Assembly (NCBI RefSeq): GCF_018424695.1
Contig: NZ_QTNQ01000001.1
Coordinates: forward strand, 1-64,000
Length of the DNA stretch: 64,000 nt
DNA from: Vannielia litorea
GTDB lineage: Bacteria > Pseudomonadota > Alphaproteobacteria > Rhodobacterales > Rhodobacteraceae
Direction of reading: 5' to 3'
Made by a program: the position numbers and the translations under genes. Of this stretch, positions 32,396 to 40,367 are shown one piece after another. The notes below the pieces were generated by a model. That model was not told the origin of the DNA and searched no databases. It saw only the letters and a program-made list of their open reading frames with translations. Numbering within the stretch: the first letter of the stretch is position 1; every line of letters starts with the position of its first letter.

Positions 32396-33193
32396 CTACT
32401 CCGCCCGCATGTCCCCGAGGTCCGCGTCGAGCAGATCGATCGTGGGATCGCCCAGGGTGACGAAGCCGCCGTCGACCGCGCCTCGTTCGATCGACAGGAT
32501 CGCCTCGGCATAGGGAATCTCGGTGACGGTGACGCCGAGCGCCTCCAGTGGGCCGACGACGAGGCCGCGCCCCGGTTCCGCGAACCTCGGAATCCGTAGC
32601 TTGAGGCCCTGCAACACGTCAACGCCCTCAAACTCCGGCTCAAAGACCGTCTCGGCTGCGAACACATTCCGGCCCTTGTCCGGGTCGTAGAGCAGGATCA
32701 AGGGGGTGATGGATTGCTGAACCCTGGCCCAGTCGATCCGACGCAACAACACCCGGTAGGCATCGCTGCGTACCTGTCGATCCGGGTTCTGGATGAAAAC
32801 TGTGTAGTACCTGTCCGGGAACACCACCGACACGGAACTGTGCCTCGTGACCTCCAAATCGTTTGCGGCGGTGGCCGTGGCAGATACCGAATACGTCCCG
32901 GGGACCAGGAACCTGCACATGAGTTGCGCGGCCACGGCATCACATTGCGCGACATGCGAGCGGCCCACCGGTTGCCCCGCGACACGCCATGTCAGTGTCG
33001 ACACATCCGGATCCGCAGTCGCGTTGAATTCGGTGTCGAGCCCGACCTGTGCCGTGACGCTTTCGGGGGTGATTTCGAGGGAGGGCGGCTCCGCAGGGGC
33101 GGTCGCACGTCCCAGGACCCACCCGCCAATCCCCACAATCGAGGCCACTGTCACACCGACCAGAATCTGTCCGCCAAGACTCTCTGAAAACAT
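32396..33193 (-). CDS. Membrane-anchored protein with Ig/PKD-like domain
   Basis: This 265-residue protein has one N-terminal membrane helix (about residues 10-28), then a beta-rich segment beginning PSLEITPESVTAQVGLDTEF and VSTLTWRVAG and ending GTYSVSATATAAND, which resembles a PKD or bacterial Ig-like domain. The remaining C-terminal part (FPDRYYTVFIQNPDRQVR onward) is not recognised and ends DLLDADLGDMRAE. It lies 4 bases downstream of the secreted nuclease gene, so the pair is probably co-transcribed. It may be a periplasmic partner of that nuclease. Confidence 0.6.
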   Translation of the reverse strand: MFSESLGGQILVGVTVASIVGIGGWVLGRATAPAEPPSLEITPESVTAQVGLDTEFNATADPDVSTLTWRVAGQPVGRSHVAQCDAVAAQLMCRFLVPGTYSVSATATAANDLEVTRHSSVSVVFPDRYYTVFIQNPDRQVRSDAYRVLLRRIDWARVQQSITPLILLYDPDKGRNVFAAETVFEPEFEGVDVLQGLKLRIPRFAEPGRGLVVGPLEALGVTVTEIPYAEAILSIERGAVDGGFVTLGDPTIDLLDADLGDMRAE

Positions 33194-33197
33194 CCGC

Positions 33198-34250
33198 CTA
33201 CTCCGAGACGATCATCACGATCGGACAATGATCGCTCGGATAGGCTTCCGCAAAGGTCAGGACCTTCCCGTCGGCAAAGGGCTGAAGGCTCCCGTCGCAT
33301 CGGGTCAGCGCGGCGCCGGGATCGCGGAACACGTAGTCACCCGTCAACTCGATCTGATCCGCCTTCAGCGTCACACCTTCCGCGAGGTTCTCCACGACGA
33401 AGAAGTCGATCTCGGCGCTGCTGCGGGGCGTGAAGAGCCATGGGCGCAGCCCCTCGGCCTCGAACTGCGGGTTATTCGCCATGGCTTCCTCGCCCAATCG
33501 AGCGAAATCGAACGCGAACGAGGACCAGCACGCGCGTGTCTCGGCACCCGGCAGGATGTGTCCCTGCGGCACGTTCGGGAAGAATTCCGCCCGGATGTTG
33601 TCCGCCCCCTCCAGAAGTTGCCGGTTGAAATCCCCTGCCAGGATGATCGTCGCCTCGTCGGCCTGGGCGTCCATCCAGGCGCGCAGGCGTCGCACCTGCT
33701 CGCGCTGCGTCGCACAGTCATCCTCCGTTCCGGGCTCGACAGAATTGTTCTTGCAGGTTGCCTTCAGGTGGATCGACGGCACCAGGTAGCGTCGCCCTTC
33801 GACCGACAGATCGACGCCCACGCCGCCGCGCACCGGGCGTGCGGGCGCGCCGCATTCGTTCTGATGCGGCACGGCGAGCTCATCGATCTGGAAGAAACCG
33901 TGCGCGAACGTGTCCCTGATCGCGATCGCATTGTATATGTCGTCGGCATTCGCCGCGCATTTCTGTGCGTTTTCATAGCAGCGGGTCTCGAACCGGAAGC
34001 TGTACCCGTCGGGGAGGACCGCTTCCAGCGCCGCGACGCTGCCAATCTCCTGGAACGCGATCACGTCCGCGTCGATGGACGAAATGATCTCCCGGATGCG
34101 GGTGTAGTCATCCGCGTCGCGGTCGAACCCGCGCAGTTCCGAGCCCGGCACCCCCAGGTTCGCGATGTTCCAACTGGCCACCGTGAAGGGTGCCGCGAGA
34201 CCAATGGTCGGCACGAGCAAACATGGAAAGACGAAATGAAAGCCCCGCAT
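33198..34250 (-). CDS. Secreted endonuclease/exonuclease/phosphatase family protein
   Basis: This 350-residue protein has a signal peptide (MRGFHFVFPCLLVPTIGLAA) and the EEP fold motifs: ASWNIANLG with Asn28, FQEI with Glu68, PSIHLKATC, the metal site LAGDFNRQ and the C-terminal SDHCPIVMI. Six or more cysteines suggest disulfides in the mature enzyme. The family includes DNase I-like nucleases and phosphatases; export makes an extracellular or periplasmic nuclease likely. It forms a two-gene unit with the downstream membrane protein. Confidence 0.85.
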   Translation of the reverse strand: MRGFHFVFPCLLVPTIGLAAPFTVASWNIANLGVPGSELRGFDRDADDYTRIREIISSIDADVIAFQEIGSVAALEAVLPDGYSFRFETRCYENAQKCAANADDIYNAIAIRDTFAHGFFQIDELAVPHQNECGAPARPVRGGVGVDLSVEGRRYLVPSIHLKATCKNNSVEPGTEDDCATQREQVRRLRAWMDAQADEATIILAGDFNRQLLEGADNIRAEFFPNVPQGHILPGAETRACWSSFAFDFARLGEEAMANNPQFEAEGLRPWLFTPRSSAEIDFFVVENLAEGVTLKADQIELTGDYVFRDPGAALTRCDGSLQPFADGKVLTFAEAYPSDHCPIVMIVSE

Positions 34251-34363
34251 CTAAAACCCTCTTCTCAGAATTGAAATCATCGGAAAATTGTTGGTCTTGA
34301 GACCACGATACGACAGTATCGATGATTTCGCGACCCGAGATCCTGTGAGTGCTTCAGTGCGGA

Positions 34364-34490
34364 CAAAAAAAAAGACGCCATCCCGGGAGGTGGGATGGCG
34401 TCTGATCTCTTCTGCCCACGCCACGGGAGGAGGTGTGGCGCAAACCTGAGGCCGATCTCCAGGGAGGAGGAGAGGAGAGCGATCTCAAAA
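34364..34490 (-). ncRNA. Probable small RNA with CCUCCUCCC loops (cuckoo/CcsR-like)
   Basis: On the minus strand this stretch carries two exact CCTCCTCCC motifs (complements of 34462-34470 and 34425-34433), each in a hairpin loop: stem CGCCAC/GTGGCG (34419-34424 with 34435-34440) and a weaker stem around 34454-34483. It ends in a 12-base-pair terminator whose loop has CCTCCC, followed by nine Ts. No coding gene on the minus strand uses this terminator. Loop-exposed CCUCCUCCC motifs, complementary to Shine-Dalgarno sequences, define a family of alphaproteobacterial stress RNAs (CcsR in Rhodobacter, cuckoo RNAs in rhizobia). The 5' end is estimated. Confidence 0.7.
34365..34403 (-). terminator. 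Strong Rho-independent terminator of the small RNA
   Basis: AGACGCCATCCC (34373-34384) and GGGATGGCGTCT (34392-34403) are perfect 12-base arms with a 7-base loop. The A-tract 34365-34373 gives nine Ts at the 3' end on the minus strand. It cannot serve the plus-strand genes. Confidence 0.9.
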
Positions 34491-34587
34491 GTAGGCTAGC
34501 CCGAAATGCTGCGCCGCAACAACGGCAAATGCTGCAATGCAGCCATGCACTTCATGCAATGCTAAACTACGCGACCCTTCGTATACT

Positions 34588-34603
34588 ATTGTCGAGCGAC
34601 AAT
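34588..34603. promoter_or_regulatory. Operator-like palindrome ATTGTCGAGCGACAAT
   Basis: Seven-base perfect arms around AG, 158 bases upstream of the metallopeptidase operon and about 100 bases upstream of the small RNA on the other strand. TATACT (34582-34587) lies directly beside it and may be a -10 box. Core TTGTC-N4-GACAA is identical to that of the palindrome at 21673-21686. Confidence 0.5.
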
Positions 34604-34760
34604 TATGGGTGACCCGTCAATATTCGATATGTGTCCACAGGCGTTTGTCTAAGTAATTTCGAACGCGGAACCACTGGCTACGCGACGCCTGTTCATCCGG
34701 CATTTGCCCGGAAAGGCCGACGGAGATAGGCTTTTGCAAGTTCAAAGGAGTGAGTCTCAG

Positions 34761-35879
34761 GTGTTGCCAACGGTTCATTACATAGACCGCCCCAGCTTCC
34801 CTGAAGATCTGTTCAAAGACGTTGACTCGGCACAGTTGCGGATGGCGCTGAGAAACCTCCAGACTGCGGCGCGTGCCGTGACCAGTGCCATGCGGGACAT
34901 GTATGCCTTCCCTGACGGCGGCGATCTCAAGGTTGGCGTCACTCCGGAAACCCACTTGAACGCAAGGGCCCGCCAATCGCGCTTCGGCGGTCCGTTCTCG
35001 ATCGAGTTTACCTCCGGCTACGTCCTTTGGGCGGCCGTCGTAAGCTCGGTACTCGCCCGCATGGTGGCCTCCGGGTTTCGCCTCGAAAGGACCGTGTCCC
35101 TGTCGTTCCGTGACTTCGCGGAGGACGTGGGGACGTCCGGGGTGCAAACCTGTGTCGACGTGACGATCAACGAGATCGGTCCGGACATCGAGGGCAGCTG
35201 GCTCTTTTTCTTCGAGTCGCTCTATCTGCCGGTCTTGTTTCACGAGCTGGCCCATATCGTGCGAGGGCATCTCGGCCTGCTCAGACAGCGACAGGGCGGG
35301 GCGGGCCTGTGCATGGTGGACGAGTTGATGAGCCAGGATGCGGGCAACACACCTCCCGGCTTTCCGCTACGCGATGTCGAGATCGATGCGGACGTCTACT
35401 GCTCGGGTCTGTCCGGCGAGTTCGCCTTCGCGCGATCCGCGACCCTGCCGCGCTGGCAGTATATGACAGGCAAAGAGAACCTTTATGCCGAATTCGTCGG
35501 ATACGCACTCTTCGTGGTCGGCCAGGAACGCATGGCACGCGACAGGATCGGAACCCGCGACACCTACCCGTCGCCAAATCTGCGGTTGCTCCTGCACTCT
35601 GTCGCCCACAGGGCGCGTTGGAATGTGGAACATCCCGAAAGTGACTATTTCGCGGAGATCTTTGAGCCCGCCATGGAATTATTGGCACCGCTCGAACCGG
35701 CGTTCCCCGAGCTCGATCTCCTCCGGGACACGATTACCAGGGAGGGGGAGGCCGACCTCAGGAAAGAGATCGCCGCCTATTTCGATCAGGACCCCGAAAC
35801 GGAGGACGGGCTTTTTGCACCCTTCGCGTTCGACGCGCGATGGAGCGACCCCATCCCGAAATTCTTTGGGATATCCTGA
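34761..35879 (+). CDS. HExxH metallopeptidase-like protein, first of three
   Basis: From GTG 34761, which has AAAGGAG at 34744-34750, this is 372 residues; TTG 34704 is a weaker alternative. Around the middle it has HELAHIVRGH at residues 161-170 and, 37 residues later, EIDAD at 207-211. HExxH plus a downstream E-x-x-A-D is the zinc-ligand pattern of M48-type and related gluzincins. No signal peptide or membrane helix is obvious. The N-terminal third (DRPSFPEDLFKDVDSAQLRM) is not recognised. Two similar proteins are encoded directly downstream. Protease activity is inferred from the motif only. Confidence 0.75.
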   Translation: MLPTVHYIDRPSFPEDLFKDVDSAQLRMALRNLQTAARAVTSAMRDMYAFPDGGDLKVGVTPETHLNARARQSRFGGPFSIEFTSGYVLWAAVVSSVLARMVASGFRLERTVSLSFRDFAEDVGTSGVQTCVDVTINEIGPDIEGSWLFFFESLYLPVLFHELAHIVRGHLGLLRQRQGGAGLCMVDELMSQDAGNTPPGFPLRDVEIDADVYCSGLSGEFAFARSATLPRWQYMTGKENLYAEFVGYALFVVGQERMARDRIGTRDTYPSPNLRLLLHSVAHRARWNVEHPESDYFAEIFEPAMELLAPLEPAFPELDLLRDTITREGEADLRKEIAAYFDQDPETEDGLFAPFAFDARWSDPIPKFFGIS

Positions 35880-35883
35880 TCGA

Positions 35884-36966
35884 ATGGAAGAAGTCTCGCG
35901 TGCGTTTTGGAAGGTAGATCCCATCGTCAGGTCTATGGGCGGATGTCTCGACGTCACGGGGCTCACACCGGTCGAGACGACACTGGTGCACTGGACCGAA
36001 CATGTCTTCGACATCAACATAGGCCTCCTGGACGCGCGCGATCCGGACCTCGATATCAAGGGCATCGACCTCGTCATCTCGGCTGGCGATGCGCCGAACG
36101 CGGCCGCGCGCCAATCGGGCGATCGCCGTGCAGTCATCATAAGCCTCGGCCTGCTACGAAAACTGTGGCGGTTCCTTACGGCCGCAGCCCATCATCCGGA
36201 CGTGCTTTCGCGCGCGCACCCCCTGAAGGATCCGGGCAAATCTTGGAAAGAGGCGCTCGACGGCCCGCTCATCGCCTTCGATGACTGGTCGATGGAGGCG
36301 GAGCGTGCGGAGTACTTCGTCGACATTCTGATGCAGATGTTCGACTACGTGATTTCGCACGAACTCGCGCACCTCCTGCGGCGGCATATCGATCTCCTCT
36401 TTCCGGACGCGACACCCGGCTTCGTCGACGAAGCGGCAACATATCTGGACCAAGCCCCCGGCCGATCGCCAGACATGCTGCCGGAAACGCTACAGGATAT
36501 CGAGTTTGACGCGGATGCGAACGGGCTGAACCAAATGCTCCTGAGCATGGATGAGAAACACCCGTTTCAGATAGGCTGGACAGCGGAGGATGGGCTCGAA
36601 TACGGCTTCCAGCTGGCGTTCGCCCATATCCTTGTCATGCGGGCGCTCGACACGAGGGAGGGTCCGGTGGATCGACCGGGGACGGAATATCCCTCCCCGC
36701 TCTTTCGGGCGATGAACTTCACCAACCTGGTGTTCAGATCCCTTCACGACCTGGTGCCGTGTGACTTTGAAGAGTCGGTGCGCGTCCACGACACCGCCTG
36801 GTTCGAGGCGAGTGAGATCTCCAAAGACATCGGTTTCGGCGACGGCAGATGGTTCGGGGAAGGCCCCTCGGACGCGGATCACGAGAAGTTCCTCGTCAGC
36901 GAAGCACGATATTTCGAGGCCACGCGCCGGATCGATCGCATCCTCGACGGTGATGACAATGGGTGA
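35884..36966 (+). CDS. HExxH metallopeptidase-like protein, second of three
   Basis: This 360-residue protein starts at ATG 35884, 4 bases after the previous stop. It has HELAHLLRRH at residues 159-168 and EFDAD at 207-211, nearly the same positions as in the first protein, and both share the later pattern of YPSP(N/L)-type segments (TEYPSPLFRAMNF here, DTYPSPNLRLLLH in the first). The two are therefore probably ancient duplicates despite low identity. The N-terminal region differs (MEEVSRAFWKVDPIVRSMGG). It is expected to be cytoplasmic. Overlap with the next gene indicates coupled translation. Confidence 0.75.
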   Translation: MEEVSRAFWKVDPIVRSMGGCLDVTGLTPVETTLVHWTEHVFDINIGLLDARDPDLDIKGIDLVISAGDAPNAAARQSGDRRAVIISLGLLRKLWRFLTAAAHHPDVLSRAHPLKDPGKSWKEALDGPLIAFDDWSMEAERAEYFVDILMQMFDYVISHELAHLLRRHIDLLFPDATPGFVDEAATYLDQAPGRSPDMLPETLQDIEFDADANGLNQMLLSMDEKHPFQIGWTAEDGLEYGFQLAFAHILVMRALDTREGPVDRPGTEYPSPLFRAMNFTNLVFRSLHDLVPCDFEESVRVHDTAWFEASEISKDIGFGDGRWFGEGPSDADHEKFLVSEARYFEATRRIDRILDGDDNG

Positions 36967-37945
36967 GGAAGACCTCGAAACCCTGACCATGATCCGCGTC
37001 GCCGGAGAGTTCGTCACCTACGTGCTCTTCCCCGGGATCGACGAGACAGCCTTCGCCGAACGGATAGACTGGAGGCATCGCGACAGTGCGAGCCTTGACG
37101 CGATCATTTCGCCCTGGCGCAAGGATCGCTATCGCATCGCGATCGGAACCGCTGTACCCGATCTCATCCTGTCTCGCCTCCAAGCCGTCAACATCGAAGG
37201 AGAGACCGCAGCTCAGGCCGAGCGGCTGGGCGGGATCGAGCCCGCAATGACGCTGACATGGTTTGCCGGTGTCGCCTTCTTCGCCACCCACGAAGCCTGC
37301 CACGCCGCAGCAGGCCATGTCGCCTATCAGAAGGCGCTGAATCCGGAAACAAGCACGGGTGACTTGCCGCGACCTCTGGATCTGGCGACATTCCGGCTCC
37401 TGTCAGAGCTTGAAGCCGACGGGGCCGCCGCAGCCAGCCTCCTGTCGGCGGATTATGAGCTGATGCGCACGATCGAGGGGCTCTCATCCGACGGTGACGA
37501 CAGAGCCGACAGCGCCATGATGTTCATCGTCATCGGCGTCTTCGCGACCCTGGAACTTCTCGCCTCGGAAGGGCCCGTCGAGGATGGGTATCCAACGCCC
37601 GAGACGCGCTACCTGAACGTGGTCGCGGCCGTGTTCCGCCACGTGGCACCGCACCTTCTCCTGCTGAAGTCGGGCGACTATGTTCGCCGCGAGGCGAGCG
37701 GCGAAGAGGTGCAAAACGTCGCGGACAGGTTTCGCCACTCGGTCCTTCCGGCGCTCGCCGCTCTGAACCACTTCGATGTGACCACGCCCTTCGGGGAAGA
37801 CATTGCGGCGCTTCTCGGCGGGGCGGTCCCAAACAAAAGTGAGGCAGGGCGAGGCCTTACGCGCTATAGTCGCAACCGGGCCCGTTTCATGCGGGCATTG
37901 AATAGATTTCGAGAGACACGGATGTGGGACGATTTCAATGACTGA
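36953..37945 (+). CDS. HExxH metallopeptidase-like protein, third of three
   Basis: From ATG 36953 this is 330 residues; ATG 36959 is an alternative. The metal motif is HEACHAAAGH at residues 113-122, followed by ELEAD at 152-156 and later DGYPTPETRYLNVVAAVFRH, which parallels the YPSP segments of the other two. It is the most divergent of the three, with an N-terminal part 45 residues shorter. It overlaps the second gene by 14 bases and the fourth by 8. Retained zinc motifs in all three suggest each is or was catalytic. Confidence 0.72.
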   Translation: MTMGEEDLETLTMIRVAGEFVTYVLFPGIDETAFAERIDWRHRDSASLDAIISPWRKDRYRIAIGTAVPDLILSRLQAVNIEGETAAQAERLGGIEPAMTLTWFAGVAFFATHEACHAAAGHVAYQKALNPETSTGDLPRPLDLATFRLLSELEADGAAAASLLSADYELMRTIEGLSSDGDDRADSAMMFIVIGVFATLELLASEGPVEDGYPTPETRYLNVVAAVFRHVAPHLLLLKSGDYVRREASGEEVQNVADRFRHSVLPALAALNHFDVTTPFGEDIAALLGGAVPNKSEAGRGLTRYSRNRARFMRALNRFRETRMWDDFND

Positions 37946-38255
37946 CGTTGTGGTGGTGATGCGCCTTGCTGGCGATGACGCGGACGCGTCCAAACAGGAT
38001 ATCCTCGCGCTGTTGGAAGGCGTGGCCGATGCGGACGTTACCGACAGCTCGGTCGATGCGGCACTGGGCATGACCGCAAAAGAGCTTGTGCTGACCGTGA
38101 CGATCAGTTTCGCGACGTCCGTCTCGGCGAATTTCGCAACCAAGGCCATCGAGGACGTGTTGCAAGGATCGCTACCGGGCCAGGTGACGGTCGAAGAGAT
38201 CTTTTGTGAGACGCCCTCCGAGAACGATGGCACGATGGAAGAGACCCCGGAGTGA
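37938..38255 (+). CDS. Small fourth protein of the metallopeptidase operon
   Basis: This 105-residue protein starts at ATG 37938, overlapping the third gene by 8 bases. The first half is acidic with a helix QDILALLEGVADADV; the middle has a small-residue hydrophobic helix (LVLTVTISFATSVSANFATK) and then a strand segment QVTVEEIF, and the acidic tail ends in EETPE. The layout (helix, glycine/serine-rich hydrophobic helix, beta strands) recalls the small effector-associated components of bacterial conflict systems, but this is a weak resemblance judged by eye. It may be a regulator, adaptor or inhibitor of the peptidases. Confidence 0.6.
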   Translation: MTDVVVVMRLAGDDADASKQDILALLEGVADADVTDSSVDAALGMTAKELVLTVTISFATSVSANFATKAIEDVLQGSLPGQVTVEEIFCETPSENDGTMEETPE

Positions 38256-38348
38256 TGCTTTGCCAGCGGGGCTATCGGACCGACGGATTTCGCCATCATC
38301 CTGCGACGCACAGGCCGTTGACCTCGAACTGACCCGCCACAAAGAAAA

Positions 38349-38376
38349 ACGGGAGCCGCGTTTCCGCAGCTCCCGT
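38349..38376 (-). terminator. Terminator of the tandem DUF736 gene
   Basis: ACGGGAGC (38349-38356) pairs with GCTCCCGT (38369-38376). On the minus strand the stem is followed by TTTTCTTT. It lies 66 bases beyond the stop at 38442. Confidence 0.75.
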
Positions 38377-38441
38377 AGGTTAGGCAGACCGGGCCGGTCT
38401 AGGCCGGCCCCGTTTATCGATCGGGACCAGGTCCCGTCACA

Positions 38442-39170
38442 TCAGGACACCAGAGACAGTCCCGCACCAGCGTCCCGCTCGCGCGCACCGCTCTCGACGA
38501 AGGGAATGATCGAGAAGGTCTGGCCGCCGCGCTGCTCCTCGTTCTGCACGGCGTTTACCCGCAGATCGCCATCGGGCGTGTTGATGAGGAGCGAGACGTA
38601 GTCGTTGCCGGTGCGGTTGCTCTTCGCCATCCAGGCCGAACCCACGCGGATCGGGTGGCCCTTGGGCGAGGAGACCTCGATCCGGTAGTCGGGATGGGTT
38701 TCTTCGGTCTTGAACGTGTTCTCGATCAGCATGAAGTCGAGGTCGAACATCATGTTGGCGATGTAACCGGCGAAGGCGTTGTCTGCATCCATCGCGGTCA
38801 ACTCGCCCGAGATCGAACCGGACTTCATGCCACCGTTCGAGACCAGCGGGATGATCTCGAATTCACCGGTCATCGCTTCGCGTGCTTCCTTGGTCTGCAC
38901 GGCGTTGACCCGGAAGGGCCCGAGGCCGACATCGATCTGCATCGAGATGTAATGGTTACCGGTGGTATTGCCGGTCTCGTTCCAGGCCGTGCCGATACGC
39001 ACCTTCCGGCCCGACTTGTTCACCGCGGTCACATCAAAATCCGGGCTGCGCTCGGACATCTTCGTGCGGGTCTCGAGCTGGATCGCGATGTCGAACCGGC
39101 TCGAGTGGATCATGCCGGAATAGGCGGTGGCTGCGGTCTCGGCATTCTTGGTCAGGGTTCCTGCGAACAT
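38442..39170 (-). CDS. Tandem DUF736 protein
   Basis: This 242-residue protein contains two copies of a DUF736-like unit. The first includes FDVTAVNKSGRKVRIGTAWN and NHYISMQIDVGLGPFRVNAV, the second YRIEVSSPKGHPIRVGSAWM and DYVSLLINTPDGDLRVNAV. DUF736 proteins are usually single-unit (about 100 residues) and common on conjugative elements of Rhizobiales and Rhodobacterales; their role is unknown. ATG 39170 has a good AAGGAG site. The second unit ends QTFSIIPFVE. Confidence 0.82.
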   Translation of the reverse strand: MFAGTLTKNAETAATAYSGMIHSSRFDIAIQLETRTKMSERSPDFDVTAVNKSGRKVRIGTAWNETGNTTGNHYISMQIDVGLGPFRVNAVQTKEAREAMTGEFEIIPLVSNGGMKSGSISGELTAMDADNAFAGYIANMMFDLDFMLIENTFKTEETHPDYRIEVSSPKGHPIRVGSAWMAKSNRTGNDYVSLLINTPDGDLRVNAVQNEEQRGGQTFSIIPFVESGARERDAGAGLSLVS

Positions 39171-39362
39171 GGGTCTTCTCCTTGGGTTTGCCGCTGCCCG
39201 GCACTTGGCCAGAGCACGCGGGATTGCTTTTCGACCCCTCATGGGATCGCAAAACCCGAAAGCCCTCTTTCCTTTCTCTCCTGACCGTCAGCCCTACCCC
39301 GCGCCCGAACGGGTGTCCGACGTCGCCCCGCGCGCGTCCCTCCCCTGCTCTGCAGCAGCACC

Positions 39363-39566
39363 CTAGCGCGGCTCCGATATGAAAAAGTCGACCTCGGCCC
39401 CGTTCAGCTGTCGGCCGCTCCGGTCGGTCAGACCGATGGTGCTGCCGTTCGGCACGTAGGTGATGAGGTACTGGCCGAGGCCATCCCGATGCACCCGATA
39501 CCCCTCGTTCGCCCAGTGGACGGGTTTGCCGGCATCCACGGCGGCCTTGATATCAATGATGTTCAT
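39363..39566 (-). CDS. Small accessory protein of unknown function
   Basis: From ATG 39566, which has GGAGGT just upstream, this is 67 residues; ATG 39584 would add six. It reads MNIIDIKAAVDAGKPVHWAN, YRVHRDGLGQYLITYVPNG and TIGLTDRSGRQLNGAEVDFF, a compact beta-rich fold. Short proteins of this type are frequent near strawberry notch genes on plasmids. No function is known to me. Confidence 0.7.
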   Translation of the reverse strand: MNIIDIKAAVDAGKPVHWANEGYRVHRDGLGQYLITYVPNGSTIGLTDRSGRQLNGAEVDFFISEPR

Positions 39567-39602
39567 CTGGACCTCCATTTCCATGTTGGTTCTGGAAACA
39601 AG

Positions 39603-39630
39603 AGAGGCCCGATCCTCCGATCGGGCCTCT
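39603..39630 (-). terminator. Hairpin between two accessory genes
   Basis: AGAGGCCCGATC (39603-39614) and GATCGGGCCTCT (39619-39630) are perfect 12-base arms with a 4-base loop, 17 bases beyond the stop at 39648. On the minus strand CTTGTTTCC follows, a weak T-tract, so attenuation is also possible. Confidence 0.65.
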
Positions 39631-39647
39631 GTGCAACCGCGATTGAC

Positions 39648-39929
39648 CTACCAGTCGAAGACCTCGAGATAGGGGACTGGCGGGACATCCCGATCGAAGA
39701 GGACGTAGTCGCACCCGGCATCCAGCGCCAACGCCATGACCGCCTTGAAGGCGTCACAGTCTATGCCTTCCGGCATGTCGGCGAGCGTCTCCGGGACGGA
39801 GAACAGCCAGCCATACTCATTCTGCAAGCTCGGCGATTTGGCGAAGAGCCCGTTCTCGATGGCCTGGACGGTTTGTTCAGGCAGATGTGCGGTGCTGCAA
39901 TCGTAGAATCTGCGGACGTTGCGCATCAT
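39648..39929 (-). CDS. Small accessory protein (DUF5983-like)
   Basis: This 93-residue protein reads MMRNVRRFYDCSTAHLPEQT, then SPSLQNEYGWLFSVPETLAD and AFKAVMALALDAGCDYVLFD. The DCSTAHL start and the C-terminal LFDRD segment resemble DUF5983 proteins found on conjugative elements; the match is by memory and should be treated as tentative. Its start overlaps the stop of the next gene upstream, so the three genes 40754-39648 form one message. Confidence 0.7.
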   Translation of the reverse strand: MMRNVRRFYDCSTAHLPEQTVQAIENGLFAKSPSLQNEYGWLFSVPETLADMPEGIDCDAFKAVMALALDAGCDYVLFDRDVPPVPYLEVFDW

Positions 39930-40366
39930 GATCCCCTCGCCTCCATCCAGTCCTTGAGGCCGAGGATCGTCTTGCCCTCAGCCACCTCGGCCAGCCATTT
40001 CGTGCGCGGATCGCCGACGGGCTCATGCGCCGGCCCGTCGATATGCCCGTTGGCCATCCAGGGCTCGGGCTGGATCCGTCCGAGCCAGTCGGCGAGGCTC
40101 GGGATGCGGCCCTGACAGTCTTCGCGGACATGCTGCTCGCCGATCCAGCGGATGGGAATCTCACGCCCCGCCTCGTTGGTGAGCGAAAGCCCGAAAACCC
40201 GTTCGGCTTCGAAGATGCCTTGCGTATGATGGCGCAGCGCACGGTGGGTGAAGATGGCGAGATGCTCCTTTGAGGCATCGAACCAGTCGTGGACGGCCTG
40301 ATAGTCGGATGGCTTTCCGCCGAACTTCCGGGCCGAGCTTTCGGCATGATGGAGGGGATGGGCCAT
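39926..40366 (-). CDS. DUF6915-like accessory protein
   Basis: From ATG 40366 this is 146 residues beginning MAHPLHHAESSARKFGG and containing VHDWFDASKEHLAIFTHRAL, RHHTQGIFEAERVFG and IRWIGEQHVREDCQG. The His-rich helical start and the WIGEQHV motif are those of a family I know as DUF6915. Conserved histidines and acidic residues hint at a metal site. The longer upstream frame is not supported. Role unknown. Confidence 0.75.
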   Translation of the reverse strand: MAHPLHHAESSARKFGGKPSDYQAVHDWFDASKEHLAIFTHRALRHHTQGIFEAERVFGLSLTNEAGREIPIRWIGEQHVREDCQGRIPSLADWLGRIQPEPWMANGHIDGPAHEPVGDPRTKWLAEVAEGKTILGLKDWMEARGS

Positions 40367-40367
40367 G

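Noticed and set aside
32847..34274. 475-codon plus-strand frame
   Set aside because: It is antisense to the EEP nuclease, which has a signal peptide and all family motifs.
34617..35270. Minus-strand frame that could own the terminator at 34365-34403
   Set aside because: It lies antisense to the first metallopeptidase gene and shows no protein family, so the terminator is assigned to a small RNA.
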